Assembly (NCBI GenBank): GCA_001599755.1 | Contig: BCHX01000007.1 | Span: 2,728,001 to 2,792,000, forward strand | Direction: 5' to 3' | Length of the DNA: 64,000 nucleotides | Origin: Gliomastix tumulicola | Lineage: Eukaryota > Ascomycota > Sordariomycetes > Hypocreales > Bionectriaceae | In this document: one piece after another, positions 21,913-32,012 of the stretch | How the letters are laid out: the number at the start of each line of letters is the position of its first letter | Position numbering within the stretch: position 1 is the stretch's first letter | Position numbers and translations under genes: made by a program | Notes under the pieces: generated by a model | The model's input: only the letters and a program-made list of their open reading frames with translations | Told to the model about the DNA's origin: nothing | The model's database searches: none

Positions 21913-22647
21913 GGCGGTTTTCGTTCGAGGTCGTGTGCGGTGATGCGAGCTTGCTCCGGTTCCCTCCGCCAAAGAGCCGCGACCTGTTGTCCTTCAAATC
22001 GTCTAGAACCTGAATGTGTCGTTGAAGAGTAGCGCCAATCTTTGTTGTAAAATCACCAGCGGAAACGATGACAGCATAGCACGCCTGCCTGGTCGCTGAG
22101 GCAGGTTGTCTCGAGCTGCGTGTGTGAGGTAATCAGCTGGGCCTCGGAAAGGGAAAGCTCGAACTAGGTAGAAAGGGAGCAGCATTATTGGACGAAGCTT
22201 CCCTTGGCCGAACGCCCGAAAGTCCGACGTTTTGCCGCCCCTGCTTGCTTTCGAGAATATTCCCAGCGTCACAAGGAAAGAGCGACGCGGCGGCGGGTCG
22301 TACCTTCCAGTGGGGCGCATCACCCCAGCACGCACCAGCAGCATCAGCAGTAAGGCAAGGTATCGACCCTCCACTGAAATTCAACGGCAAACGACCCAAA
22401 CTGCCCCGCGTTGGATGGATGCCCTGTGATTGCCTCACCAAGTCTACCATCACCACCAACGCCTAGCGACGACGACCACCAAGTATCGCCGCCTTTTGCT
22501 CTTCGACCGAACCGTCGCTATCCCTCTTTCTTTTGTTCTAGATACATTCCTTCAGCGACACGAGCGGTCACCTTAGACCAAACCGCCTCCTACCAGAACC
22601 GGCGCCCCACGTGGAACAGACAACCCATCATCGGGCACACAGCGACA
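21913..22647. promoter_or_regulatory. Shared divergent promoter region of the stomatin-like and Mms2 genes
   Basis: Both genes start at the edges of this 735-bp stretch and are transcribed outward. A CT-rich leader precedes the Mms2 start (about 22490-22560). No specific factor site can be claimed from the sequence alone. Confidence 0.5.
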
Positions 22648-23166
22648 ATGTCGGCCAAGATCCCACGCAACTTCCGCCTCCTCGAGGAGCTCGAGAAGGG
22701 CGAGAAGGGCCTCGGCGCGGAGGCCTGCAGCTACGGTCTCGAAGATCCCGAGGATCTCCTCATGAGCAACTGGAACGGCACCATCCTTGGTCCTCCCCAT
22801 GTACGCAGAACAAACCACCATCCACCCACCCACCCAACCAACCAACCAAGCCACGCAAGAATGCGCACACATACTAACGTGTAACTGCCCCAACAGTCCG
22901 TCCACGAGAACCGCATCTACAGCGTCAAGATGCACTGCGGCGAGAAGTACCCCGACGAGCCCCCCACCATCCAGTTCGTCTCGCAGGTCAACCTGCCCGC
23001 CGTGAACCCGCACAACGGCATCGTCGACCCCAAGCAGCTGCCCTGCCTCGCCCAGTGGAAGCGCGAGAACACCATGGAGACGGTCCTCATCGAGCTGCGG
23101 CGGTACATGGCCGCGCCCGCCAACAAGAAGATTGCCCAGCCGCCGGAGGGCTCGACGTACTCATAG
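22648..23166 (+). CDS. MMS2: Ubiquitin E2 variant Mms2 (UEV)
   Basis: Two exons, 22648-22800 and 22897-23166, encode 140 aa. The intron has a GTACGC donor, an ACTAAC branch site and a CAACAG acceptor and splits GPPH/SVHENRIY. The protein matches the Mms2/UEV1 family along its length: start KIPRNFRLLEELEKGEKG, middle HCGEKYPDEPPTI, end LAQWKRENTMETVLIELR. The active-site Cys of true E2s is absent (the NLPAVNPHNG segment lies there), as in all UEVs. Mms2 pairs with Ubc13 to build Lys63-linked ubiquitin chains, used in error-free post-replication DNA repair through PCNA. The length is normal for the family. Confidence 0.95.
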
Positions 23167-23861
23167 GCCGCCGTTGGGAAGGTCCCGAGGGGTGGGGGGG
23201 GAAGGCTTCGATCGAGATTTGGAGAGCGATGGTGGCAAGCGGTTATCAAGCCGGTGGGAAGTGATTTGATTGCGGATATGAGAGGGAGGACATCAGACAT
23301 CAGACCAGGTTTCAGAAACATACATCACAGGCAGATCGAGGCGAACATGAATTTCAACTGGGCTTTCCTTTCCGCTCTACCCTCTATCTGGCTGGCTCAT
23401 AGACATAGCCAAATGACAACATTTCATCAATTACATTCAATCAAGAAAGCCCACGCTTCGCTGTCCTGTCCTGCTTGACTGTCTCGGCCCAAAGCCCGCC
23501 AACCCAGCATTGGCTGAAATATCCTGCAGAAGAACGCCGCGATAGCCGTTTGCATGTGTAGTCTATCGCCCGCCGAGTCAAACAAAAGCCCCCTCTCGCT
23601 ATAATCCCTTTCTCAACGCATTAAGTAGTCTAATTAGTCGGCTCGTGTCATCGTTATACCCAATGAAACAAAGGAGCGCGGGCAGCAGGCGGTGTGGCCT
23701 CGTGCCTCGAAAACGACAGGCAGGTGTATGTAGTACATAGAAAAACATGATTAAGAAAATCTAAGAAGAGGCGGAAGAAGGCCTCGTCGCATGAAAAGAT
23801 CGGTGAAGAAGAGAAGATGGTAAAAGAATGGTGGTGTATGCCGGGGCTGCTGTGCTACCAG
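23167..23861. other. Intergenic region between convergent genes
   Basis: 3' flanks of the Mms2 gene and of the long disordered protein gene. No gene or repeat is recognised. Confidence 0.45.
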
Positions 23862-26672
23862 CTAGTCGTCTGCCAGCCAGACACTTGAGCTGCCCGGCTT
23901 GGGCGGCCCGAAAGCACTGAGACGAGCCATCTGCGTGTTGATAGTCCGTCGCTTTCCAGAGACACCGGGGAAGGAGCTCGAGATAGGGCTGTCCGGCCGA
24001 GGAACACCCTCGTCCTGCTCTGGACTGCGCGGCGTGGGAGGCGCGGGCAGTTCCCGTGTAGGCGGTGGGAAGGGGGATATCGACTCTTCCATAATCGGAG
24101 CAGAGCCTTGTCGGCCCCGCGTCGGCGAGAACTCGTTGGTTGAGATGGGGCTCGTCTCGATGTTCGACCGCTGGCGGCGCAGGGACTTTCGGTACGGTGG
24201 GCTGAGCGACTCTTTCGACCAGCGAAGATTAGTAGCTCCGTCGTGGATGAAGCTGTCGGTATCAGGGCTCATCATGCCCTCCTTAATGGCCAGCGCAGGA
24301 CCACCAGGGTGATCGAGGTAGAGGAGCATCTGCTCATGCTCCGACATCCGGGCTCCCTGGCGGCTGGAATGCTTCGGGGCGGACTTTGGGCCACCGAGAT
24401 GGGAAGGAGGCGGAGGCGACAGCACAAACAGTGTGCCGTCTGCGGCCACAGGCTTCTTGGACTCATCAATGCTATCCTTGGAGCCCGGGATCGTAATAAC
24501 GGACGGGAATGCCGACGAGCTTCTCCGCGGGGCGTGCTTGCTCTTAGGCGGGACGGGGAAGCTGAAGTTGAAAGACTCCTCTGTGATGGTCGCCTCTGAT
24601 TCCTGGGACTGATGGCCCTTGACGAGCTTCGAGTCAGGCCTTCGGTTGTTCCCCTTGCGCATACTCTCCCGGCGCTGTCGCAGCGCAGTGATGAGCATCT
24701 GCTCTTGCCGGGTCAAACCCATGAAGTGCTCCTCGGTGCTGGACGTCAGTTCCCCAGACTGAGGCCGACTTTCGATATAAAAGTCCACATCCTCCGGTGT
24801 AAGGGGAACAGTCGTCGCCGTGATGCCCCCAGCAACCGCCGGCGATCCCTTAGCCTGCACTGTAAGCGACCGGCTCTGGCGCAGGATAGTCTCTGACTGC
24901 TGCTTGTGTGGCATCCCCGAGTCTGCGACATGATCATCTCTTGGTCTCTGGTCCCTTGCCGGGGCCTGCACAGGCCGAACCTGTACAGCCCGTGCCTCCT
25001 CAATCGCATACCCGTCTGCTCCCTGAAGTGACGTGGCCGTATCCCTAGACGAGCCAGACGCGATCGACATGACAGACGGTGTTGACGAGGAGTGGAAGGT
25101 AGTTCTCCATTGGGGGCTTGCGCTAGAATCGGTGGAGGGCGTTGTCGCCTGTGTAGATGTGGTAGAGAATCTGGTTGGAATGGTGAGGAACCCGACGGGT
25201 GCGGTGCTCGTCCTGCGGATGGTTTGGTTGGACTGGCGGTTCATCGGGTCGTCAGCCTTCGGACTGGCACCGGATGATGATTGAGACGGGGCTCCGCTAG
25301 ACATAGAGAAGCTGTCCATAACATCGGACGCCGGGCGAGACGCAATGGAAGGTGTCGTCCTCTTCGCAGGCGCAGAGAGCTCGGTATAGGCCTTGCCATC
25401 GTCATCATCCTCAGAGTCGGAGGAAAGCATCAGAACGCTCTTGTCGATGAAGTCGGCCGTCTGGAAACTTTTCTCGGTGCGCTTCGATGCCTTGGAGGTT
25501 CTCGTGTGGCGACTTGATATACTCGCGCTGCAGTCCGTGGGTGAGGGCTGGTCGTGCTTTGTCATTGTCGGGACGTGCACGACCTGTGGCGTGGGTGCTA
25601 GTATCGGTGTGGAAGGGAGACTTCGGAGGGGACTAGGCATCTCGTCATCCGGCGTTCTCTGCGGCCACTGCTGATGGTCCTGTGGAGGCTCTCTCCTCCG
25701 AGTCGACGTGATTTGGGTCTCGATCTGCTCTGGTCGCTCCAAAAGCGGCTCGGGGTGGCGCTTCTCCCCAGATGCAGCTGCGAGATCCTGGTCCATGATC
25801 ATCGCGAACGAAGTCTGCTCGTAGTGTTTGTACAGGCTGGGAAGCTCCGTCATGTCCGGCGGACACCGCGGGCTCACCCGCTCGCCGCTCGTAGGCGAGA
25901 TCTGCTGCGGCATGACCTCGACCTGTTGCCGGCGCAGGTTCTCCTTGGTCGGGCGCTTCTGCAGCCTCTGTCGATATCTCGCCGTCGAGTTGGGCGTCTT
26001 GGGCGACACCATCGAGGGCGAGCGATTCACATATCCGTTCCCCAGCATCGATGCCTCCCAGTCCTTCCCCTGGCGCGAGTCGCCGCCCTTCAATCTGGAC
26101 AAGTCGAGCCTGGACGGCTTCTTCTTATTCTTCAGCCCCGAGTGGTTGTTCTCCACGTCCAGCAGCCTCTCAGCTTTGGACGGCAGTCCCTTGGCCATCG
26201 CCAACGCGGACGTCTGCTGCGTCACGGACAATGGCTGCTTAGACTTGTCATACCACGACTTGATCGTTGACGACGAAGGCTGCTCCCGCAGCACCCGCGA
26301 CGAATCAGATCCGTCCCCGTACAGCTCGTCCTCGTCATCCGGCCCGTCAATCTGGATCCGCCGCGGCAGCACACCCGATTCGCCGTCCCAGTCATAATGC
26401 TGCTGCTGCTGCTGCTGATGATGATGCTGTCCCGTCCGCCGACCACTACCACCGCTATGCGACGTCGGCGCCGTGCTCTCAGAGACGCTGACGCTCAGAC
26501 CGGAGTTCGATGCGCCGTCCCAGCTCTTGGCCGAGTCGATGCTGATGTATGTCGAGCCGAGGACCTTGTGCGCCTTTGTCACATGCTGCTGCGGCTGTGG
26601 CTGTTGCTGCCTCGGGGGCGCGGGCGTCTGCTTCTTGCTTCGTCCGGGGAGGGGGAAGGCGAAACGGGGCAT
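23862..26672 (-). CDS. Large intrinsically disordered Ser/Pro-rich protein
   Basis: One uninterrupted exon of 936 aa from the ATG at 26672 (CCACC before it; protein start MPRFAFPLPGRSKK). The frame stays open further upstream but without an ATG. The protein is rich in Ser, Pro, Thr, Gln and Arg, with low-complexity stretches such as QQQQQ/HH (encoded by a CAG/CAT run near 26398-26430) and many Ser-Pro or Thr-Pro sites that suggest phosphorylation. Short islands of order recur: STYISIDSAKSWDG near the N-terminus, ELPSLYKHYEQTSFAMI in the middle, TRQEQMLITALRQRRESMRKG and SEHEQMLLYLDHPGGPAL toward the end. No catalytic domain, signal peptide or membrane segment is seen. It may be a regulator or scaffold; this is only an impression from composition. 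Confidence 0.75.
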   Translation of the reverse strand: MPRFAFPLPGRSKKQTPAPPRQQQPQPQQHVTKAHKVLGSTYISIDSAKSWDGASNSGLSVSVSESTAPTSHSGGSGRRTGQHHHQQQQQQHYDWDGESGVLPRRIQIDGPDDEDELYGDGSDSSRVLREQPSSSTIKSWYDKSKQPLSVTQQTSALAMAKGLPSKAERLLDVENNHSGLKNKKKPSRLDLSRLKGGDSRQGKDWEASMLGNGYVNRSPSMVSPKTPNSTARYRQRLQKRPTKENLRRQQVEVMPQQISPTSGERVSPRCPPDMTELPSLYKHYEQTSFAMIMDQDLAAASGEKRHPEPLLERPEQIETQITSTRRREPPQDHQQWPQRTPDDEMPSPLRSLPSTPILAPTPQVVHVPTMTKHDQPSPTDCSASISSRHTRTSKASKRTEKSFQTADFIDKSVLMLSSDSEDDDDGKAYTELSAPAKRTTPSIASRPASDVMDSFSMSSGAPSQSSSGASPKADDPMNRQSNQTIRRTSTAPVGFLTIPTRFSTTSTQATTPSTDSSASPQWRTTFHSSSTPSVMSIASGSSRDTATSLQGADGYAIEEARAVQVRPVQAPARDQRPRDDHVADSGMPHKQQSETILRQSRSLTVQAKGSPAVAGGITATTVPLTPEDVDFYIESRPQSGELTSSTEEHFMGLTRQEQMLITALRQRRESMRKGNNRRPDSKLVKGHQSQESEATITEESFNFSFPVPPKSKHAPRRSSSAFPSVITIPGSKDSIDESKKPVAADGTLFVLSPPPPSHLGGPKSAPKHSSRQGARMSEHEQMLLYLDHPGGPALAIKEGMMSPDTDSFIHDGATNLRWSKESLSPPYRKSLRRQRSNIETSPISTNEFSPTRGRQGSAPIMEESISPFPPPTRELPAPPTPRSPEQDEGVPRPDSPISSSFPGVSGKRRTINTQMARLSAFGPPKPGSSSVWLADD

Positions 26673-29428
26673 GGTGGTCGAGGGGGGGGAGAGGGGAGCC
26701 CCGGCCGTTTGAGGGAGTTTGGTGAGGGCTGGAATCACCTGCTGGTGACGGTTGGGAGGGCGCGCAGTGCCGACATGTATGATGCCGTTTGCCTCCGTTC
26801 CACACCGCCGAAGTTGTCGATATATTCGTCCAGAGTCGCTGTATCGAGGCTAAGTATGAACAGCCGCAGTTCCAGGTCGAGATGAGTCAAGGTCGATATC
26901 GAGAAACGCTTAAAGGTCCGGAACGATGCAAGCTTCTGCTCCAACAGCGGAACAATTCCAACAAGTCGACTGAGGGAGGAAGGATCGGGGGGGAAGGAGT
27001 CTGGGGCAAACAGCCTTGGGTTGCAGCGAGCAGATCACACGCCAGAATCCTTCAAACGCAATGCAACAACCGGGCAAATCGCAGCGAAAATGGTCGACGG
27101 CCCCGATTGAACCAGCAGCGACCTCTGGCGATACTTCATCAAGCAGGGAAGAAAGAAAGGCAACACTCGAGAGAAGGAGGAGGTGAACGATGGCCCGTTC
27201 TCCGTTCGACGGTACGTTCCACAGGGCCGTTTCTGGTGCTAATTAGGGCCCCAATCCACCGCGAAGCTCCCCTGTAGGTAGAAATGGATACGATGGCTCC
27301 AGGGATGTCCGTCTGTCTTGCGTGCGTAGTCCAGCAAAAGGACAAGATCTTGGTGGTGCCAGCTGGTGCTGCCTCGCTCGAGATTTGCAGACGCCCATCA
27401 TCCCGTGAAAAGGCCCATGAATGAAGCGAGCAGGGATTGTGGCTTGAGTCTAGATTAGCGTTGTAGGGGGTCAATCAGGGGGGGATGAAAAGAGCCAGAC
27501 AGCCTCCGCCCGCGATAGAAGCTCCCCATTTCTGTCACCCCATTCGCCAGCGTCGATTCAGCGCCGTGCGTGACTCTGTTTCATGCGCTAACGAGATGCA
27601 CCTTGCTCTTCCCGGTCAGGGGGGTCCACCCGCTCCAGGGCAGCTAATTAGCTACAGCGGGGAGGCTTCAGGGCCTAAGCCTCCAAGACCAGCTGAGCAC
27701 ACCACCAACTTTCGCCCGCTGGAGACTTCTTCACCCGCCAAATAACCCACCCAACCAGAGACGGCGCGAGAGTCATTGGCCTGTAGCCGGCGCAGGAAAT
27801 GGCCGACAAGCCACAGCAAGCCATTGGGGGGGGGGGGTGCCCGCCTTCTCCTTCAGTCCCAGCCTGCCTTGTCGATCCTGAGCAAAGGGGGGGGGGGGNN
27901 NNNNNNNNNNNNNGGGGGGGGGGGAGAAAACCTGGCCACGCACGGCTCGTCTCCCGTCTCGACTGTCTCCTGATTGGTGGGCTTTGTTCCTGGGATATCC
28001 TGCCCACCTGAGATTGATGGGCACCTCAATGAATTTGGACACGGCATGTTAATCGATTCCCTCTCACCCCCTGCCGACCCTCTTCTCGACGCTCTGTCCC
28101 ATTTTCTCCTATGTTGTGCTTCCAGGCCGTTGTCTGTCGTACATGAAGGAGAGTGGTCGACAGGGATTGCGCTGATGAATCTCATCTCATCCAATCTCTT
28201 CCGTCTTCTCTCACCTGTCAGGTAGGACGACGTGACGCTCCCTTTGATTAGAGCAATGCATAATACGAGTTATCTGCAGCTGCAGCTGCACCAAAGCTCC
28301 GAGGAAGCGCACGCCTCAGCCAGTCAGGCACCATTTCGGAGCCATCCATACGAGTAATGTATCCGTCCATACAAGTACCAAGACCAAGACGGCCCGGAAT
28401 CCCACCGTGCTGAATGGGCTTTCTTCCTTGGCAGCCTCGTCCATGACCGAGAAACTGCATGTGTATCAGCTTCACCGTCAGCACCAAAAACCGGGGGAGA
28501 TATCAAGTCCAGCGATGACGCGCGCCTTGCTGGTTTCGGACTCGCGGGCAACATGCACGGCCTCTGCTCTTGAGCGAGCGATGGCGCGAGGATCGTCATT
28601 TTGCAAACCCGTAGGCTTGGGTAGACGTAGTAGCGCGCGTCGCTGATTACAATTCTTTTAATTCACAGCCTAATAAGTTACGCCCTGGAATTCCATAGTC
28701 TCGGTCTAGCCTGAGCATCGTCATTCAGTAGTCGCGCCATGGATTCGAACTTGCTCCTGATTACGTGCCGCACTCTCATTTCCTGGGGCGGGCCACGTGG
28801 TGCCGCGCGAACGAGATGAGGGTGCAGCGAGTCACGACAGATACGAGCTCGTTAGCCTAGCCTGAGACCTGGATGGGATGGATGTCACACAGAGGGAACG
28901 AAACCCCGTCACCGACTTTCCTGAGATACTTCGTACACCGATGACGCCACGTTCTCGCTAGGTCCCTACGCGCGATCAACAGGAGGAGCGGGTGAAGATT
29001 GGGCACGGGCGGCAAACCCGCGTCCAGCGAGGGACGCATATCCAGGAATAGGGTGATGGATGAGCCCACTGAGTCGTGGACCGCAGACTATTGCGTCGAC
29101 GCCTGTCCTTGGTGTCGATGATACCGGTCTGGTGATCTCCGGCGAGTCAACAACCATGTCCTGCGGGCCGAAAAATGTCGGTGTGTCGTCCGGGCTGCCC
29201 TGAAACCGACCGTCCACGTATTTCTCCGATGTCAAAGCCCCTTGGGGCGAGGGGTTGGCTTCAAGGAGGGTATCTACAGGGAAGGGAAATGGTGTGAGGA
29301 TGTCACTCCATCATTCATTCATTCATTCGTCTAACTCGTAAATCATCTCGTCATAGGCTTGAGGCCCATTGGGGCCCAAGCCTGAACAGTCTGTGTAGAT
29401 GCACTAGGGTAGTTGATGGCAGTTCTCC
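26673..29428. other. Long intergenic region containing an assembly gap
   Basis: No gene is recognised in about 2.75 kb. It contains the N run at 27899-27913 and, near its right end, an ATTC tetranucleotide run (about 29309-29328). A minus-strand open stretch at about 28966-29290 after a CCCTTCCCTGTAG acceptor-like site could be a terminal exon, but no matching upstream exon was found. Part of the real sequence may be missing at the gap. Confidence 0.45.
27887..27924. other. Assembly gap in a poly-G run
   Basis: Fifteen N (27899-27913) are flanked by 12 G on the left and 11 G on the right. The gap is most simply a homopolymer that sequencing could not cross; its true size is unknown. Confidence 0.95.
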
Positions 29429-31228
29429 CTACAAATGCTGCACATTCAGCCACTCCTCGCTCCGTGAGCCCAAGCTCATGATCTTGTACTGGGACCACCA
29501 TTTGCTTGTGTTGACCTGGTTCCCCGTGCTCTCGTTCAATGCCTCGTCGATGCTCGAGGGCAGGAACTCAACGACGTGCTTCCGCCCATCCATACCTTCG
29601 TGTTGCCCATGGGCGAAACGACGCCACCACTCCAGTACTCCTATATGTTCGTGCGACGTCGGCTCGAGGAGAATCTCCTTGTCGTACACGAGCGTGTTGT
29701 CTCCCTTCAGCTGACGCCATGCCTCCAGCACATTGACCTTGCCCCAGGCCGAGGCCACCTTTAGGACACCGTCGCCGTGAGCCACCGGAATACCACACGA
29801 GTCCCACCAGCGAAGAACGTCAGCCTGGCCATACTGCGCAGCCCATAGCAGGGCTCGTCCAGGTCGTAGCACAATATTCTCGTCCTGAGACGCGGCGTCG
29901 CGCCACCAGTCGAGTACGGGGATATGTCCGTTGGCGCTCGCTTGCTCTAACGACGCCTCCGTATATCGCAACGGGAACCCCGACGTCCGCCACCACCAGT
30001 CGAGGATATGAACATGCCCACCTTTGGAGGCGCCGTCCACGGCCTCGGCGTCGTACACGTGCTTGCCCTGAAACCACTCGCTGTGCTTCCAGTACTCCAG
30101 AATGTCCGCACGTGGGTACGACGCCGACGCTCGTGTCGGGATGAATGTGCCCCCGAACGCCTTGAAGAGGTCCGGGCGGTTCGCCTCCAGGTAGGATAGG
30201 ACGTCGACGAGCGCGAAGCGGATGATGAGGCGGACGAACTGCGCCGGCAGATCCTGGAATTCCGGTGGCGACTGCGAGAGCCTCCTGCAGATGGCGGCCG
30301 AGTCGCATGTAAGCACCGTCCACTCCAGGTCCAGCTCATACTGCTGCCCGTTCGTTAGAGCATGGTGTTCATGAAGAATCCAGTTAGACGGTGTAGGAAG
30401 GTTCGTGTAGATTCCCAGGGCCTTGGCCAGCTCCCAATCTTCCGTGAAGTCGAAGACGATACTCCATATCTCTAGAGGCAGTCTGGACCTCAGCTTAACG
30501 CTTCTGTCCGGAAGCAGCGCTCGATTCGGAATCGGCTCGACGTCGTTCTCAAGGCCCAGAAAATCGGCTTGTTTCTGTATAATCGACAAGACGTCGTTGA
30601 AGGCATTCCAGTTCGGGACTCTCTTGGGATGAGGACTACCCTCGTAGCACCAGATAATGGGACTGATGACCCTGATCCATTCCCACTTCCTCCGTATCTT
30701 GCTCAGCTGCCGCTTGGTCATCGGGTTCGTCCACATATGCGTGCTCATCCCGGGGACCAGCACCATGGTCTTGTGCGTCGCCCACCCCCTCAGCACCTCC
30801 CCCAGCAGCGTGTCCGCGACGCCGGCGAGCATCTTGGCTATCCCGTCCGCATCCAGCGGCACGCACACCAGGAGATCTGCCCACTCCACCAGCTCATACG
30901 CCTGCTGCTTGTAGAACTCGACATCGTCGGCGCGCTCGCGTGCTCCGTGGCTCTGGTCGTGGTGGTGGTGGTGGGTGAAACTCTGGTTCTGGAGGACGAT
31001 GACGGTCTGCGTGAGGCGCGGGACGACGTCGTCGACGATGGCGCGCATCTCGAACTGCGGGTTCTTGGACAGGCGGATGACGAGGGTCTGGGCCCAGGCG
31101 GTGTCGCGCGGGCCAGAGGCGGCGACGAGCAGATGCAGCTTGCGGGCGGGCGGCTTGGGGGAGAAGGGCGAGGAAGACGACGAAGGGAGCATCGCTAGGC
31201 GGGGCGGGTGGCCGGAGAGATTCGCCAT
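29429..31228 (-). CDS. HFCD-type flavoprotein domain fused to F-box-like segment and Trp-rich repeats
   Basis: Intronless gene for 599 aa. Residues of about 30-225 match the flavoprotein (HFCD) fold of phosphopantothenoylcysteine decarboxylase and Hal3: LHLLVAASG start, WADLLVCVPLDADGIAKMLAGVADTLL (115-142) and PGMSTHMWTNP (159-169), aligned with the family PxMNxxMW motif. The key Asn of that motif is Ser here, so decarboxylase activity is doubtful. A poly-His run (86-90) lies in a loop. Residues of about 249-265 (RLPLEIWSIVFDF) look like an F-box. The rest (about 340-560) holds ankyrin-like repeats rich in Trp (HVHILDWWWRTSG, HIPVLDWWRDAA, QADVLRWWDSCG, KVNVLEAWRQL, HIGVLEWWRRF). The fusion suggests a flavin- or nucleotide-sensing domain linked to ubiquitin ligase recruitment; that link is inference. 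Confidence 0.85.
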   Translation of the reverse strand: MANLSGHPPRLAMLPSSSSSPFSPKPPARKLHLLVAASGPRDTAWAQTLVIRLSKNPQFEMRAIVDDVVPRLTQTVIVLQNQSFTHHHHHDQSHGARERADDVEFYKQQAYELVEWADLLVCVPLDADGIAKMLAGVADTLLGEVLRGWATHKTMVLVPGMSTHMWTNPMTKRQLSKIRRKWEWIRVISPIIWCYEGSPHPKRVPNWNAFNDVLSIIQKQADFLGLENDVEPIPNRALLPDRSVKLRSRLPLEIWSIVFDFTEDWELAKALGIYTNLPTPSNWILHEHHALTNGQQYELDLEWTVLTCDSAAICRRLSQSPPEFQDLPAQFVRLIIRFALVDVLSYLEANRPDLFKAFGGTFIPTRASASYPRADILEYWKHSEWFQGKHVYDAEAVDGASKGGHVHILDWWWRTSGFPLRYTEASLEQASANGHIPVLDWWRDAASQDENIVLRPGRALLWAAQYGQADVLRWWDSCGIPVAHGDGVLKVASAWGKVNVLEAWRQLKGDNTLVYDKEILLEPTSHEHIGVLEWWRRFAHGQHEGMDGRKHVVEFLPSSIDEALNESTGNQVNTSKWWSQYKIMSLGSRSEEWLNVQHL

Positions 31229-32012
31229 GGTGGAAGGCTGGAGACCGCGTGCTTCATCGTATGCGGAAGCACGGCGTGCTGTGGTTCTTCCATTCGGACA
31301 GAGGAGGGAGAGGCAAAAGGTGCCATTGTGCGTTGTCCGTCGGGCACCGAGCGGGAGTATGTTCTTTAGTGGAGGGGCTCTGCTGGCTTTCTCTCCCTAA
31401 CAAGCCTGGGTGCTGATAACCGAGGGGGGGGGAGACGGTGACAGAAAGAACCAGACAGCCTGGGGTCGGTTTCAAAGGCTGTCTGTTTGCCGTGACAGCT
31501 CCACTGGCCGGATCTGAACCAGGCAAAGCCCAGCTCATTTCTGCGTGGCGGACAATAAAAGGCAAAAATAAAAATGAATAATGTGGAGGGGACGAGTCTC
31601 AAGGCTAAGCCAAGGTATAGAATCAACATTTTCGCATCGTCAAGCTCGTGATTGCATTTCCACTCCTCCAACCTCAACTGCACGCAAGTCCTCCCTAACA
31701 GCTGTCCGTGCTTCTTTCTGTCCCGCCCGTCGCCTGCAAACTATTGGCTCCCGCTGTTATCGGCCACTGGAATTCGACCTGCATTACCTTCCATTCCTGC
31801 AACCGGACACAGCAGCAGCAGCAGCAAGCTGGCACAAAAAAGCCGCTAAAAATTTCCTGTCTGACCGAGCAGAGCCGCAGGTGTGCCTACGCCAGAGGAA
31901 GGTGATCAAATCTGTTAACGAGTGGCGCCGAAAAAAAGTCTTTCGATCTCCAAATCCAGCCCCGCGATCGGCCTCTTTTTCTCTCTTCCTTTTTCTCCTT
32001 TTCCTCTCCGCA
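31229..32012. other. Divergent promoter region and PRPP synthetase leader
   Basis: The flavoprotein-fusion gene and the PRPP synthetase gene diverge here. A CAGCAG run (about 31810-31829) and a long CT-rich stretch (about 31970-32010) precede the PRPP synthetase start. No separate gene is recognised. Confidence 0.45.

Noticed and set aside
28966..29290. Possible terminal exon on the minus strand
   Set aside because: It has an acceptor-like site but no start, no upstream exon and no recognisable domain; kept only as a remark because of the nearby gap.
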